This document shows positions 18,435 to 26,434 of a stretch of DNA of 64,000 nucleotides, in pieces. The notes beneath the pieces are model-generated. The model was not told the origin of the DNA and ran no database searches. It was given only the letters and a program-made list of their open reading frames with translations. Origin of the DNA: CAWUEZ02 sp963921355 (lineage in GTDB: Bacteria; Pseudomonadota; Alphaproteobacteria; Thalassobaculales; Thalassobaculaceae); contig OZ001190.1 in NCBI GenBank assembly GCA_963921355.3, positions 2,914,001 through 2,978,000 on the forward strand, in the 5' to 3' direction. The stretch's first letter is position 1; each line of letters opens with the position of its first letter. The position numbers and the translations under genes are program-made.

Positions 18435-19886
18435 ATGACCGTTCCCGATCGGTGTGACGTGCTGTTGGCAGGAGGCGATGTGATCGACGGGACGGGCGCC
18501 CCCCGGCGTCGGGCGGATGTCGCCGTCTGCGATGACCGGGTCATCGCCATCGGCGATCTCGCGACCCTGGATGCCGGTCACCGGATTGACGTATCGGGCA
18601 AAGTCGTCGCCCCCGGGTTCGTCGACGTCCATACCCATGACGACCGGGCCCTGATCTCGAAGCCGACCATGGACATGAAGGTCAGCCAGGGGGTGACGAG
18701 CGTCGTAGTCGGCAATTGCGGGGTGTCGCTGGCGCCGCTGGTCCTGGACCGACGGCCGCCACCGCCCCTCGACCTGCTCGGTGACGCCGAATGGTGGCGC
18801 TTCCGGACCTTCGACGACTTCCTGTCAGCGGTCGACGCCGAGCCGGCGAGCGTCAACGCGGCGTTTCTGGTGGGCCATTCGACGCTGCGGGTCGGGGCCA
18901 TGGCGGACGTCTATCGGGCGGCCGATCCGGAGGAAATCCGGACCATGCGGGCCCGGCTCGAGGAGTCGCTGTCCGCCGGCGCGATCGGTCTGTCCACCGG
19001 GCTGTTCTACGCGCCGGCCGCCCAAGCACCGGCCGACGAGATCGTCGAGATCGCCCGGGCGCTGAAGGCCCATGGCGCCCGCTACGTCACCCATATGCGC
19101 GACGAAGCCGATAGCGTGCTGGACAGCCTCGAGGAGACTTTCCTGATCGGCCGCGAGGCCGGTGTCCCGGTCGTGGTGTCCCACCACAAGGTGACGGGAA
19201 AGGCGAATTTCGGCCGCTCCAAGGAGACGCTCGAACTGTTCGAGAGGTACCGGTCCAGTCAGAAAATCGGCCTGGACGTCTATCCGTATCACGCGTCCTC
19301 GACGGTTCTGAAACCCGACTCGATTGCGGTTTCAAACCGGGTTCTCGTCACCTGGTCCGTCCCGCATCCCGAATTCAAGGGCCGTGATCTCGCTGACATC
19401 GCCGAAGAATGGGGCGTGGATGTTTACGCTGCCGCCGAGCGGCTGCAGCCCGCGGGCGCGATCTACTTTTCGATGGACGAGGACGACGTGCAGCGGATTC
19501 TGTCCTATCCGCACGCCATGTTCGGTTCCGACGGCCTGCCGCATGACGAGTTTCCCCACCCGCGGCTATGGGGCACGTTTCCGAGGATCCTCGGGCACTA
19601 CGCCCGCGACCTCGGCCTGTTCCCTCTGGAGGAGGCGATCCGGCGCATGACCTCTTTGTCGGCCGCGGAGTTCGGCCTTGCCGACCGTGGCGAGGTCGCC
19701 GAGGGGAAGTTTGCCGATCTCTGTGTCTTCGACGCCCGCGACATCATCGACAGCGCGACCTTCGAGGATCCGATGACGCCGGCCGCGGGGATCGAAACGG
19801 TCATCGTGAACGGCCGGGTGGTGTGGCATGACGGTGCGCCCACTGGCGAGCGTTCGGGGCGGGCGTTGCGGCAGGCGGCTGCCTGA
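18435..19886 (+). CDS. N-acyl-D-amino-acid deacylase / D-aminoacylase family amidohydrolase
   Basis: Zinc amidohydrolase that releases D-amino acids from N-acyl derivatives (or a dihydropyrimidinase-like relative). Visible features are the amidohydrolase entry VVAPGFVDVHTHDDRAL, the VVVGNCGVSLAPL segment typical of D-aminoacylases, HMRDEAD, VVVSHHKVTGK (metal His and nearby Lys) and a GSDGLPHDEFPHPRL Asp-containing loop, ending in the usual GVIVNG-type tail (TVIVNGRVVWHDG). AGGAGG precedes ATG 18435, giving 483 aa. With hyuAB and the amidase nearby it suggests use of modified amino acids. Confidence 0.9.
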   Translation: MTVPDRCDVLLAGGDVIDGTGAPRRRADVAVCDDRVIAIGDLATLDAGHRIDVSGKVVAPGFVDVHTHDDRALISKPTMDMKVSQGVTSVVVGNCGVSLAPLVLDRRPPPPLDLLGDAEWWRFRTFDDFLSAVDAEPASVNAAFLVGHSTLRVGAMADVYRAADPEEIRTMRARLEESLSAGAIGLSTGLFYAPAAQAPADEIVEIARALKAHGARYVTHMRDEADSVLDSLEETFLIGREAGVPVVVSHHKVTGKANFGRSKETLELFERYRSSQKIGLDVYPYHASSTVLKPDSIAVSNRVLVTWSVPHPEFKGRDLADIAEEWGVDVYAAAERLQPAGAIYFSMDEDDVQRILSYPHAMFGSDGLPHDEFPHPRLWGTFPRILGHYARDLGLFPLEEAIRRMTSLSAAEFGLADRGEVAEGKFADLCVFDARDIIDSATFEDPMTPAAGIETVIVNGRVVWHDGAPTGERSGRALRQAAA

Positions 19887-19898
19887 TCGGCGGCCCGG

Positions 19899-20576
19899 AT
19901 GGCCGGACGCGCCCCCTGGCGGTTGCTCGTCACCCTATGGCTCGGTCTCGCAGCCGCGACGGGGTCGACGGGCGCCGCTGCGCAGCAGGTGAAGCTCGTC
20001 AATATCGGCTGGCATACCGGCATCGCCATCCGCGTCAGCGACATCGATCCCTCGGCCCTGCCGGAGATCGTCGATGTGGTCGGCGCGCCCTGGGTCGAAT
20101 TCGGGTGGGGGGATGCTGAGTTCTACCGCGACCCCGATCCGGCGATGTCGACCTATCTCTCGGCCCTGTTCGTCGCGACCCCGGCAGTCATGCACGTGGT
20201 CGACATGCCCGCGGAACCGGACCGCTACTTCCCGGCCGCGGAGGTGGTCGACATCCCATTGGATCCGGCGGGCTTCCAGAGTCTCGTCTCCTATATCGCG
20301 GCGTCATTCGATGGCGCGGCTGGCCGGCCGGCCCCTGTCGTCGGTGACGGACTCTATGCGAACAGCCGGTTCTATGACGCCGTTGGCACGTTCACCTTGC
20401 AGAACACCTGCAACACGTGGGTCGCGCGCGCCTTTGCAGCAGCCGGGCTGCCGATCGACCCCGAGGGTGTGGTGCGGGCCAGCACCGTCACCGAGCAGGT
20501 CCGTGCCGCGGTGGCCGGATCAAGAGAGCCGGCTGGGCGGCAGTTCGACGGGAACGACGCTCTCGAAAGCCGCTGA
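19899..20576 (+). CDS. DUF2459 family (TIGR02117-like) exported protein
   Basis: Conserved hypothetical of 225 aa resembling the family once named after a urease-region protein. It has a signal peptide (LLVTLWLGLAAATGSTGAAAQ), a conserved NIGWHTGIAIR, WVEFGWGDAEFYRDP and, later, the NTCNTWVARAFAAAGLP motif whose Cys-Asn and earlier His resemble a papain-like/NlpC-type arrangement; catalysis is inferred only. No urease genes are present. It starts 12 bases after the deacylase stop, so it is probably in the same operon. Its last 57 bases overlap the 3' end of the convergent amidase gene. Confidence 0.82.
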   Translation: MAGRAPWRLLVTLWLGLAAATGSTGAAAQQVKLVNIGWHTGIAIRVSDIDPSALPEIVDVVGAPWVEFGWGDAEFYRDPDPAMSTYLSALFVATPAVMHVVDMPAEPDRYFPAAEVVDIPLDPAGFQSLVSYIAASFDGAAGRPAPVVGDGLYANSRFYDAVGTFTLQNTCNTWVARAFAAAGLPIDPEGVVRASTVTEQVRAAVAGSREPAGRQFDGNDALESR

Positions 20577-21926
20577 CGCCGCGAGCACCATGTCTTCGCC
20601 GCCTTTCGGGCCGACGATCTGCAGCCCGGCCGGCAGCCCGGCAGCCGTCCGGCCACACGGGATCGACGCGGCCGGCTGCTGCGTCAGGTTGAACGGGTAG
20701 GAGAACGGAGTCCACTCGGTCCATCGCTTCATATTATGCCCCGCGGGCACCTCCAGTCCGGCGTCAAAGGCCGGGAGTGGAAGGGTTGGCGTCAGCAGAA
20801 TGTCAAAGGTCTCGTGGAACAGGTTCATAGCCGTTCCCATCGCCTCGCGCGCTTTGACGGCCGCGAAATAGTGAGACAGGGAGAACTGCTGGCCGGCTTC
20901 GGCGGCCTCGACGAGCCCGGGGTCAATCAGGGCTTTCTGTTCGTCGGAGAACGTGGTGAACAGGTTGGCGGCACCGGCGAACCAGTGGGTCTGGAAGATG
21001 TCATGGCTGTCGTCGATCGGCACGTCGACCTCTTCGACCGTCGCTCCCAGTTCGGTAAAGACATCAACCGCCCGTCGGACCAGGGCGGCGATCTCCGCGT
21101 CGACGCTGGCGTGGCCGAGATCGGGACTGTAGGCGATCCGCCAGCCCGCGACCGACGGGCGCAGCGCATTGCGATAGTCGGCCCCGTCATAGGGAAAGGC
21201 ATACCAGTCCCGGGCGTCGGGCTCCGCCATGACCGTGAGCATCAGCGCCGCATCGGCGACCGTGCGTGTCATCGGTCCGATATGGGCGACGGTTCCGAAA
21301 GGCGACAGGGGGAAGGCCGGAACCAGTCCGAAGGTCGGCTTGATCCCATAGATCCCGGTATACCCGGCGGGCATGCGGATCGATCCGCCGCCGTCGGAGC
21401 CCTGGTGCAGGGCCCCCATGCCGGTCGCGGCCGCGGCGGCAGCGCCGCCGGAGCTGCCGCCGGGCGTCTTCGACGGGTCCCAGGGGTTGCGTGTAACCCC
21501 GGTCAATGCGCTGTCGGTGACGCCTTTCCAGCCAAACTCCGGCGTGGTCGTCTTGCCGAGCAGAACCGCCCCGTGCTCGCGCAGCCGGGCAACATAGGGC
21601 GCGTCCTCGTGCCACGGCCCGTCGGGGTCGACGGTCTTGGATCCCCGCAACGTGGACCATCCCCGGGTCAGGGACAGGTCCTTGATCGAGGTCGGCACAC
21701 CGTCGACGAGGCCCAGAGGCTCACCTCGGGCCCAGCGCGCCTCGGACAGCCGTGCGGCATCCCGGGCCGTTTCGCCTTCCACGAGCCGGAAGGCGTTCAG
21801 CATGGGATTCAGGGCGCTGATCCTGGCGAGAGCCGCGTCGGTGGCCTCGACAGGCGAGATCGTGCGGCGTGCGAACCCGCGCAGCAGCTCGGTCGCGGAC
21901 CAGTCGGCCAGATCGGTCGCTGTCAT
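20520..21926 (-). CDS. Amidase (amidase signature family)
   Basis: Ser-cisSer-Lys amide hydrolase, 468 aa. The catalytic Lys is in VPTSIKDLSL, and the Gly/Ser-rich signature GGSSGGAAAAAATGMG with the following SDGGGSIRMPAGYTGIYGIKP is complete. The substrate is not readable; relatives include aryl-amidases and Glu-tRNA amidotransferase-like enzymes, but no gatB/gatC genes are near, which argues against GatA. Its start overlaps the stop of the VOC gene by one base (TGATG), so the two are co-translated. Confidence 0.92.
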   Translation of the reverse strand: MTATDLADWSATELLRGFARRTISPVEATDAALARISALNPMLNAFRLVEGETARDAARLSEARWARGEPLGLVDGVPTSIKDLSLTRGWSTLRGSKTVDPDGPWHEDAPYVARLREHGAVLLGKTTTPEFGWKGVTDSALTGVTRNPWDPSKTPGGSSGGAAAAAATGMGALHQGSDGGGSIRMPAGYTGIYGIKPTFGLVPAFPLSPFGTVAHIGPMTRTVADAALMLTVMAEPDARDWYAFPYDGADYRNALRPSVAGWRIAYSPDLGHASVDAEIAALVRRAVDVFTELGATVEEVDVPIDDSHDIFQTHWFAGAANLFTTFSDEQKALIDPGLVEAAEAGQQFSLSHYFAAVKAREAMGTAMNLFHETFDILLTPTLPLPAFDAGLEVPAGHNMKRWTEWTPFSYPFNLTQQPAASIPCGRTAAGLPAGLQIVGPKGGEDMVLAASAAFESVVPVELPPSRLS

Positions 21927-22324
21927 CAGCTGGGTGCTCCGACCGGCTTCGGCCAGGTCGGGTCGCGGAACTCCTGGATCTCGAACCGGTAGTTCTCGAT
22001 CCCCCGGAAGAAGGCCGCGTAGACCTGGAATCGCTCGACCAGTTTGGGCGGCCCGTCGAATTCGACGCCGCGTCCCGTCAGTTCCGCGTACATGGCGTCT
22101 ACATCCGGTGTGACGAAGGTGTAGGTCACACCGGGCTGTTCCGGGGGCGGCCGGTTGGTGCAGACCCCGAGGAAGGCATTCGGTGCCGTCTCGTAAATGT
22201 GACAGGTGTCGAACTGGTTGAGGACCAGCTTCAAAGCTAGCTTGTCTCTGAGAAACGCTGATCCGCTTTCGAGATCGCTCGTATAGATGAATGTGACCTG
22301 CTGATGGATAGGTGTATTCGGCAC
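21926..22324 (-). CDS. VOC family protein
   Basis: Small vicinal-oxygen-chelate (glyoxalase/bleomycin-resistance fold) protein of 132 aa. It shows the usual pattern TFIYTSDLESGSAFLRDKL, then the AFLGV strand, VTYTFVTPDVDAMYAEL and a closing YRFEIQEFRDP. GTG 22324 with AGGAGG five bases before it is a strong start; a longer open frame to 22531 is ignored. It is the first gene of a two-gene operon with the amidase. Whether it keeps a complete metal site is unclear by eye. Confidence 0.85.
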   Translation of the reverse strand: MPNTPIHQQVTFIYTSDLESGSAFLRDKLALKLVLNQFDTCHIYETAPNAFLGVCTNRPPPEQPGVTYTFVTPDVDAMYAELTGRGVEFDGPPKLVERFQVYAAFFRGIENYRFEIQEFRDPTWPKPVGAPS

Positions 22325-22400
22325 GGCGACCTCCTGGTGATGCTCCGCGAGCTTAGGGAGCCGGCCGCCTGGATGTCGAGGTCCAGACGAAGCCAAGCGG

Positions 22401-22868
22401 GTGAGCTGGATGCTGCCTGACCCGACAGAGATCGCGCGCAGCGAACTGCGCGAACTGTATTCCTTCTGGCAAGCCCAGTGCGGGCCCGAAGAAATGCCGC
22501 GCATCGAGACCGTGTCGCCGGTCGACATCACGCCCTATCTGCCGAATGTGCTGCTGGTGGAAATCGAAGAGACGACGGACCGGATCCGCTACCGTCAGGT
22601 CGGCGAGGAACTCACCCGGTTCTATGGCGAACGTGTCGACGGAGCGTATCTCGACGAGATGCCGGGGCGGTTCAGACGGTTTGCTGCACCGGCTTACCAG
22701 GAGGTTCTGAAGACAGGGCGACCGACCTACGCCCAGTTCCGCTTCGCTGAGAACTGGTGGATCGCGACCTATGAGCGGCTCATGCTGCCTTTGCTCGCAA
22801 TGGAAGAGGATCGTATTGCCGAGCTGATTGTCGCGATCTATCCCAGAATCAGCCGGCCCGGGAGATAG
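22401..22868 (+). CDS. PAS_5-type domain protein
   Basis: A 155-aa cytoplasmic protein that is essentially a single PAS-like domain of the type frequent in Rhodospirillales: an N-terminal helix (RSELRELYSFWQ), PRIETVSPVDITPYLPNVLLVE, IRYRQVGEELTRFYG, and a C-terminal ERLMLPLLAMEEDRIAELIV strand. No output domain is fused. A second member is encoded at 45589-46134. Starts at GTG 22401 or ATG 22410 are both possible. It is convergent with mnmC, 26 bases away. Function unknown. Confidence 0.8.
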   Translation: MSWMLPDPTEIARSELRELYSFWQAQCGPEEMPRIETVSPVDITPYLPNVLLVEIEETTDRIRYRQVGEELTRFYGERVDGAYLDEMPGRFRRFAAPAYQEVLKTGRPTYAQFRFAENWWIATYERLMLPLLAMEEDRIAELIVAIYPRISRPGR

Positions 22869-22894
22869 ACCGACGCCGTCGCTGTCCGGGACCA

Positions 22895-24850
22895 CTAGAG
22901 CTGCCGGCGCTTCAATGCCCGGATTGCGAACCGGTTCGGGTGCACCGCGATCGCGGTATCGATGGTGGTCGGCCAGGGCTCGCCGAAGATCTGGGCCGTC
23001 AGCAGTTCGGCCAGCAGTGGCGCGGTGACCAGGCCGCGCGACCCGAGACCGCCCAGGACAAAGATGCCGCTGCGATAGGGCGGCGGATCGCCGTCGAGGC
23101 GCTTCGCGTCGGTCCGAAGATGAGCGTAGGTCGCGGCCAGATCCCCAGGCAGCGCCAGAGGGCCACTCACCGGTTGGCGGTCCGGCGTCGCCGCCCGCAG
23201 CGAAGCCCGGCCGGCCGATGTGCTGGTCCCCGATCCGAACAGGCGCCGGATCGCCTCCGGCATCGCATCGAAGGTGCGCTTGTGGTCGCCGGCGCGAACC
23301 GGCATCGGCCACGCGTCCGGGTCAAAGCCCTGACGGTCATAGGTTGCCCCGGCCACATGGTGGCCGGCGATCGCCGGCGACAGGTAGCCGCCATAGGCGA
23401 TGCAGGCGGCAAGCCGCCGGCTGGCCGGGGTTTCCGGAAGCCGTGACAGCTGTCCGCGAACCGGCTCCAAGGGTAGCGAAAAGTCCTTCAGCAGAGCGGC
23501 GGTATCGGCGCCGGCGGCGATGACGACCGCGTCGCACTCCGCCAGGACCGTGCCTTCGGCGTCCAGGACCCGCCAAGCCTCGGCACCCTGCTGCAGTTCG
23601 CCGACGCGTGTCTCGGTCACCGGCCGGGCTCCACCGGCCAGGGCCGTCACCCAGTCCTTGGGCTGTATCCATCCCGCGCGCGCATGCCAAAGGGCGGGTC
23701 GGTCCAGGGTCACGCCGGCGACCCGGCTGGCCTCGGAGGTTCCGACGAAGCGGGTCGCGATGCCGTCGAATGCTTCCGTCTCGGCCAGGGTGGCGAACCG
23801 GTCCTCGGCGGCTCGATCGAGGGCCATTTCCACAACGCCGTTGCCCCCGATCTCGACGCCGAGGCGGTTGGCCTCTTCGACGGCATAGCGAAAGGCGGAA
23901 GGGTTGATCTGGGCCCCGCCGCCCTTACCCAGGGACGGCCGCGGCATGAGGAGCGCGAGCGGGTTGCCCGAGGCTTCCGCCGCGAGGCGCTTGCGGCGAT
24001 CGATCCAGGTGGTCTCGACACCTCGGCGGGCCAGGGACCCGACCAGGGCGGCCCCGGCGACGCCGGCGCCGACGACGGCAACCCGGGTGGGGGAGATCGG
24101 CTCTGGTGCGGCGAACCAGGGCGCGGTGTCCGCCTCCTGGATGCCGACGCGGTACCTCCCCTGGATGCACTCGCGCTTGCCGGCGAAGCCCGGCCGCTTG
24201 GTGACGTCGAACCCGACATCCCCAAGGGCCCGGCGCACCGCTCCGGCCGATGTGAAGCTGGCCAGGGTCGCGCCCGGCACCGACAGTCGGGCAACCTGCG
24301 TCAGCACCGGCAGACTCCACATGTCGGGGTTCTTGGCCGGCGCGAAACCGTCCAGGAACCACGCATCAACCCGGGCAGAGAGGGTCGGCAACACGGTCTC
24401 CACCGTGCCGATGGCCAGTGTCAGGCAGACACCGTCATCCTGGAACCAGATCCGATGCAGGCCGGGTTCGGCCGCGGGATAGGCGGCGAGCAGCTTCTGC
24501 GACAGATCCCGGACCGGCGTGAACGGCGCCAGCACCTTGGCAAGCGATCCCCTGGGTACCGGGAAGCCCTCGATGGCGAGGTAGTGCAGTGTCGTTTCGG
24601 CGGGGCGGTTCCGGCGCCAGAGGTCCCAGGTGGCCAGGAAGTTCAGGCCGGTGCCGAAACCGGTCTCGGCGACCGTAAACGTGCGCCGGCCCCGTGCCCA
24701 TGTATAGGGAAGGTGACAGCCCTGGAGAAACACATGCTCGCACTCGGCGAGGCCGCCGTCGCGCGAGAAGTAGAGATCGTCGAACCGGGCGGAGTGAGGA
24801 ACGCCGTCCTTGATGAACAGGCCGGGGTCTCTTGGATTGCGGGCGGACAC
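22895..24850 (-). CDS. mnmC: Bifunctional tRNA wobble-uridine modification enzyme MnmC
   Basis: Completes the mnm5(s2)U modification at the wobble position of certain tRNAs. The N-terminal half is the SAM-dependent methyltransferase domain (FDDLYFSRDGGLAECEHVF, then ETGFGTGLNFLATWDL and DAWFLDGFAPAKNPDMW). The C-terminal half is the FAD-dependent cmnm5 demodification domain, beginning with the dinucleotide motif VAVVGAGVAGAALVGSL. GTG 24850 is a reasonable start (651 aa), but other GTG codons upstream in the frame are possible. It is divergent from a small hypothetical gene. Confidence 0.93.
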   Translation of the reverse strand: MSARNPRDPGLFIKDGVPHSARFDDLYFSRDGGLAECEHVFLQGCHLPYTWARGRRTFTVAETGFGTGLNFLATWDLWRRNRPAETTLHYLAIEGFPVPRGSLAKVLAPFTPVRDLSQKLLAAYPAAEPGLHRIWFQDDGVCLTLAIGTVETVLPTLSARVDAWFLDGFAPAKNPDMWSLPVLTQVARLSVPGATLASFTSAGAVRRALGDVGFDVTKRPGFAGKRECIQGRYRVGIQEADTAPWFAAPEPISPTRVAVVGAGVAGAALVGSLARRGVETTWIDRRKRLAAEASGNPLALLMPRPSLGKGGGAQINPSAFRYAVEEANRLGVEIGGNGVVEMALDRAAEDRFATLAETEAFDGIATRFVGTSEASRVAGVTLDRPALWHARAGWIQPKDWVTALAGGARPVTETRVGELQQGAEAWRVLDAEGTVLAECDAVVIAAGADTAALLKDFSLPLEPVRGQLSRLPETPASRRLAACIAYGGYLSPAIAGHHVAGATYDRQGFDPDAWPMPVRAGDHKRTFDAMPEAIRRLFGSGTSTSAGRASLRAATPDRQPVSGPLALPGDLAATYAHLRTDAKRLDGDPPPYRSGIFVLGGLGSRGLVTAPLLAELLTAQIFGEPWPTTIDTAIAVHPNRFAIRALKRRQL

Positions 24851-25014
24851 GTTGGTCGGGTGACTCCATCTCTTTCTGACCGGATGACGGGGCGCGGGCG
24901 TGACCCTGAGCCGCAGCACTCTGCCATGCTTGTGGCCGACGTCCAGCGTGACATCGACCGGTTGGCGCTGTAAGCGTCGGAGATGCGGGTTTGCATGCGT
25001 CAAGGGAGAGGGCC

Positions 25015-25275
25015 ATGAGCGAAACGACCGAACCGCCGATCCTGCCCGAGGACGAACAGAAGCAGATCGCGCTTCGTCTGATGCTCGAGGCCTGGGACTC
25101 GGCCGTCGATCAGGGGGCGTCGGCCGAGATCGTCGCCTCGTCGGCGATCTTCGCGGCATTGACCGAGATGATCGATACCTACGGCGAGGAGACTGTCGCG
25201 GACATGGTCGCTGAATGGCCGGAGCGGATCCGCGAGGGCGAGTTCACGCTGAAACCGGTCGAGGAAGAGGGCTAG
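25015..25275 (+). CDS. Small conserved-looking protein of unknown function (86 aa)
   Basis: An acidic 86-aa protein with a good ribosome site (GGGAGAGG) before ATG 25015. It reads as mostly helical: EDEQKQIALRLMLEAWDSAV, then ASAEIVASSAIFAALTEMI and VADMVAEWPERIREGEF. There is no signal peptide or membrane segment. I do not recognise the family. It stands alone between mnmC (divergent) and an aldo/keto reductase gene (convergent). Its TAG stop codon is part of the CTAGAGCAGATCC end of the palindromic repeat that follows, which suggests that the repeat fixed the present 3' end. Confidence 0.75.
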   Translation: MSETTEPPILPEDEQKQIALRLMLEAWDSAVDQGASAEIVASSAIFAALTEMIDTYGEETVADMVAEWPERIREGEFTLKPVEEEG

Positions 25276-25337
25276 AGCAGATCCGTGTCACATGCTCTGA
25301 CGGAAACCAGCGTGTTTCCGTCAGAACATGATCCGAT
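25272..25337. repeat. Dispersed palindromic repeat, single-hairpin copy
   Basis: Second copy of the repeat found at 13174-13312. It starts CTAGAGCAGATCCGTGTCA, exactly as the first copy, and ends ACATGATCCGATC, like the right half of the first copy. Its core is a perfect 12-bp stem: TCTGACGGAAAC (25296-25307), a six-base loop, and GTTTCCGTCAGA (25314-25325). It fills the gap between two convergent genes and supplies the TAG stop of the left one. The right end reads CTGG instead of CTAG. It may also end transcripts from both sides, without a U-tract. Confidence 0.85.
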
Positions 25338-25348
25338 CCAGCTTAGGC

Positions 25349-26338
25349 TCACAGCCCGAAGTCCCCGGCCCAGACGGCGTCCAGGGCGCTCAGGGACGCG
25401 GCCGGAAGCGGGCCGGCCACCGAGGCGGCCAGGGCCTGCTCCAGATGGTCGAGTTCGGCGAGACCGATGACCACACAGGACACCATGGGGTTCGCAAGGG
25501 AGAACTGGATCGCCGTCTGTGCGCCGGTCTCGCCAGCGCGGCCAGCGACCGCCAGGACCGCCTCGGCCCGCCTCTCCTCGGCGCTCAGATCCTGGGCCTC
25601 GTCGGTGATCGGGATCTCCCGGCCATGGCGGACCGTGGTCGCCAGCACGCCAGCCGCGAAGACCCTGATGTTCATCACCGCAACGCCGTGGCGCGCGCAG
25701 GCGTCCATCAAGCCGGAGAAGTCCTGGACCGCGAGGGCGCCGGGGCGGTGCGTCAGGCCGGCCGTGGGGTTGAGCAGATTGTAGTAGATCTGGGCCGACT
25801 CCACTTTCCCGCTCTCGACGACCCGGCGGCATGACGCGCTGTCTCCGAGGGCGGTGAAGCCGATGTGATCGGCCAGCCCTTCGTCGCGCAGCGCCAGCAG
25901 CATGTCTGCGACACCGCCATCGGCGATCATGGCCTCGACCCCGATCTGTTGGCCTGTTGTCTGCGGCTGGATCGGGTTGTGAAGCTGGAACAGCGTGACC
26001 CGGTCCAGACCCAGCCGTTGAAGGCTGGTTTCGACTCCGCGCCGGATCTGGCTTGCGTGCGGCTCGGCGCTCTCCAGATCGAGGCGGACCTTCGTCGAGA
26101 TCCGGGGTCGTTCGGCGGGGGCAAGCTCCGCCAGGAGTCGTCCCAGCGCCTGCTCCGACTGGCCCTGGCCGTAGTCGCCGGCGGTATCGATCCAGTTTAT
26201 CCCCGCGTCGATCGCCCGCCTGAGGGCGGCCCGTTTCACGTCATCGTCCTGGTGGATGAACAACCCGCCGACCCAGCCGGCCCCCAGCACAAGCTCCGAG
26301 ACCTGCAGGCCGGTATTCCCGAATGTCTTTGTTTTCAT
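25349..26338 (-). CDS. Aldo/keto reductase
   Basis: NAD(P)H-dependent oxidoreductase of the AKR superfamily, 329 aa. The N-terminal FGNTGLQVSELVLGAGWVGG is typical, followed by INWIDTAGDYGQGQSEQALGRLL (catalytic Asp and Tyr), ISTKVR (catalytic Lys) and LFQLHNP (catalytic His position). The C-terminal SCVVIGLAELDHLEQAL block is the usual cofactor end. A GGAAAG ribosome site precedes ATG 26338. It is divergent from the cyclopropane-fatty-acid synthase gene. The substrate is unknown; members closest in pattern are D-threo-aldose dehydrogenase-like. Confidence 0.92.
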   Translation of the reverse strand: MKTKTFGNTGLQVSELVLGAGWVGGLFIHQDDDVKRAALRRAIDAGINWIDTAGDYGQGQSEQALGRLLAELAPAERPRISTKVRLDLESAEPHASQIRRGVETSLQRLGLDRVTLFQLHNPIQPQTTGQQIGVEAMIADGGVADMLLALRDEGLADHIGFTALGDSASCRRVVESGKVESAQIYYNLLNPTAGLTHRPGALAVQDFSGLMDACARHGVAVMNIRVFAAGVLATTVRHGREIPITDEAQDLSAEERRAEAVLAVAGRAGETGAQTAIQFSLANPMVSCVVIGLAELDHLEQALAASVAGPLPAASLSALDAVWAGDFGL

Positions 26339-26434
26339 GGTCTTTCCTTCCCACCTGACATTTTGATAATCTTGCAATCAAATGGTCGGATCGGACCGAC
26401 CGACGGACAGTCAACCGGACCGAGGGTGAGCACG

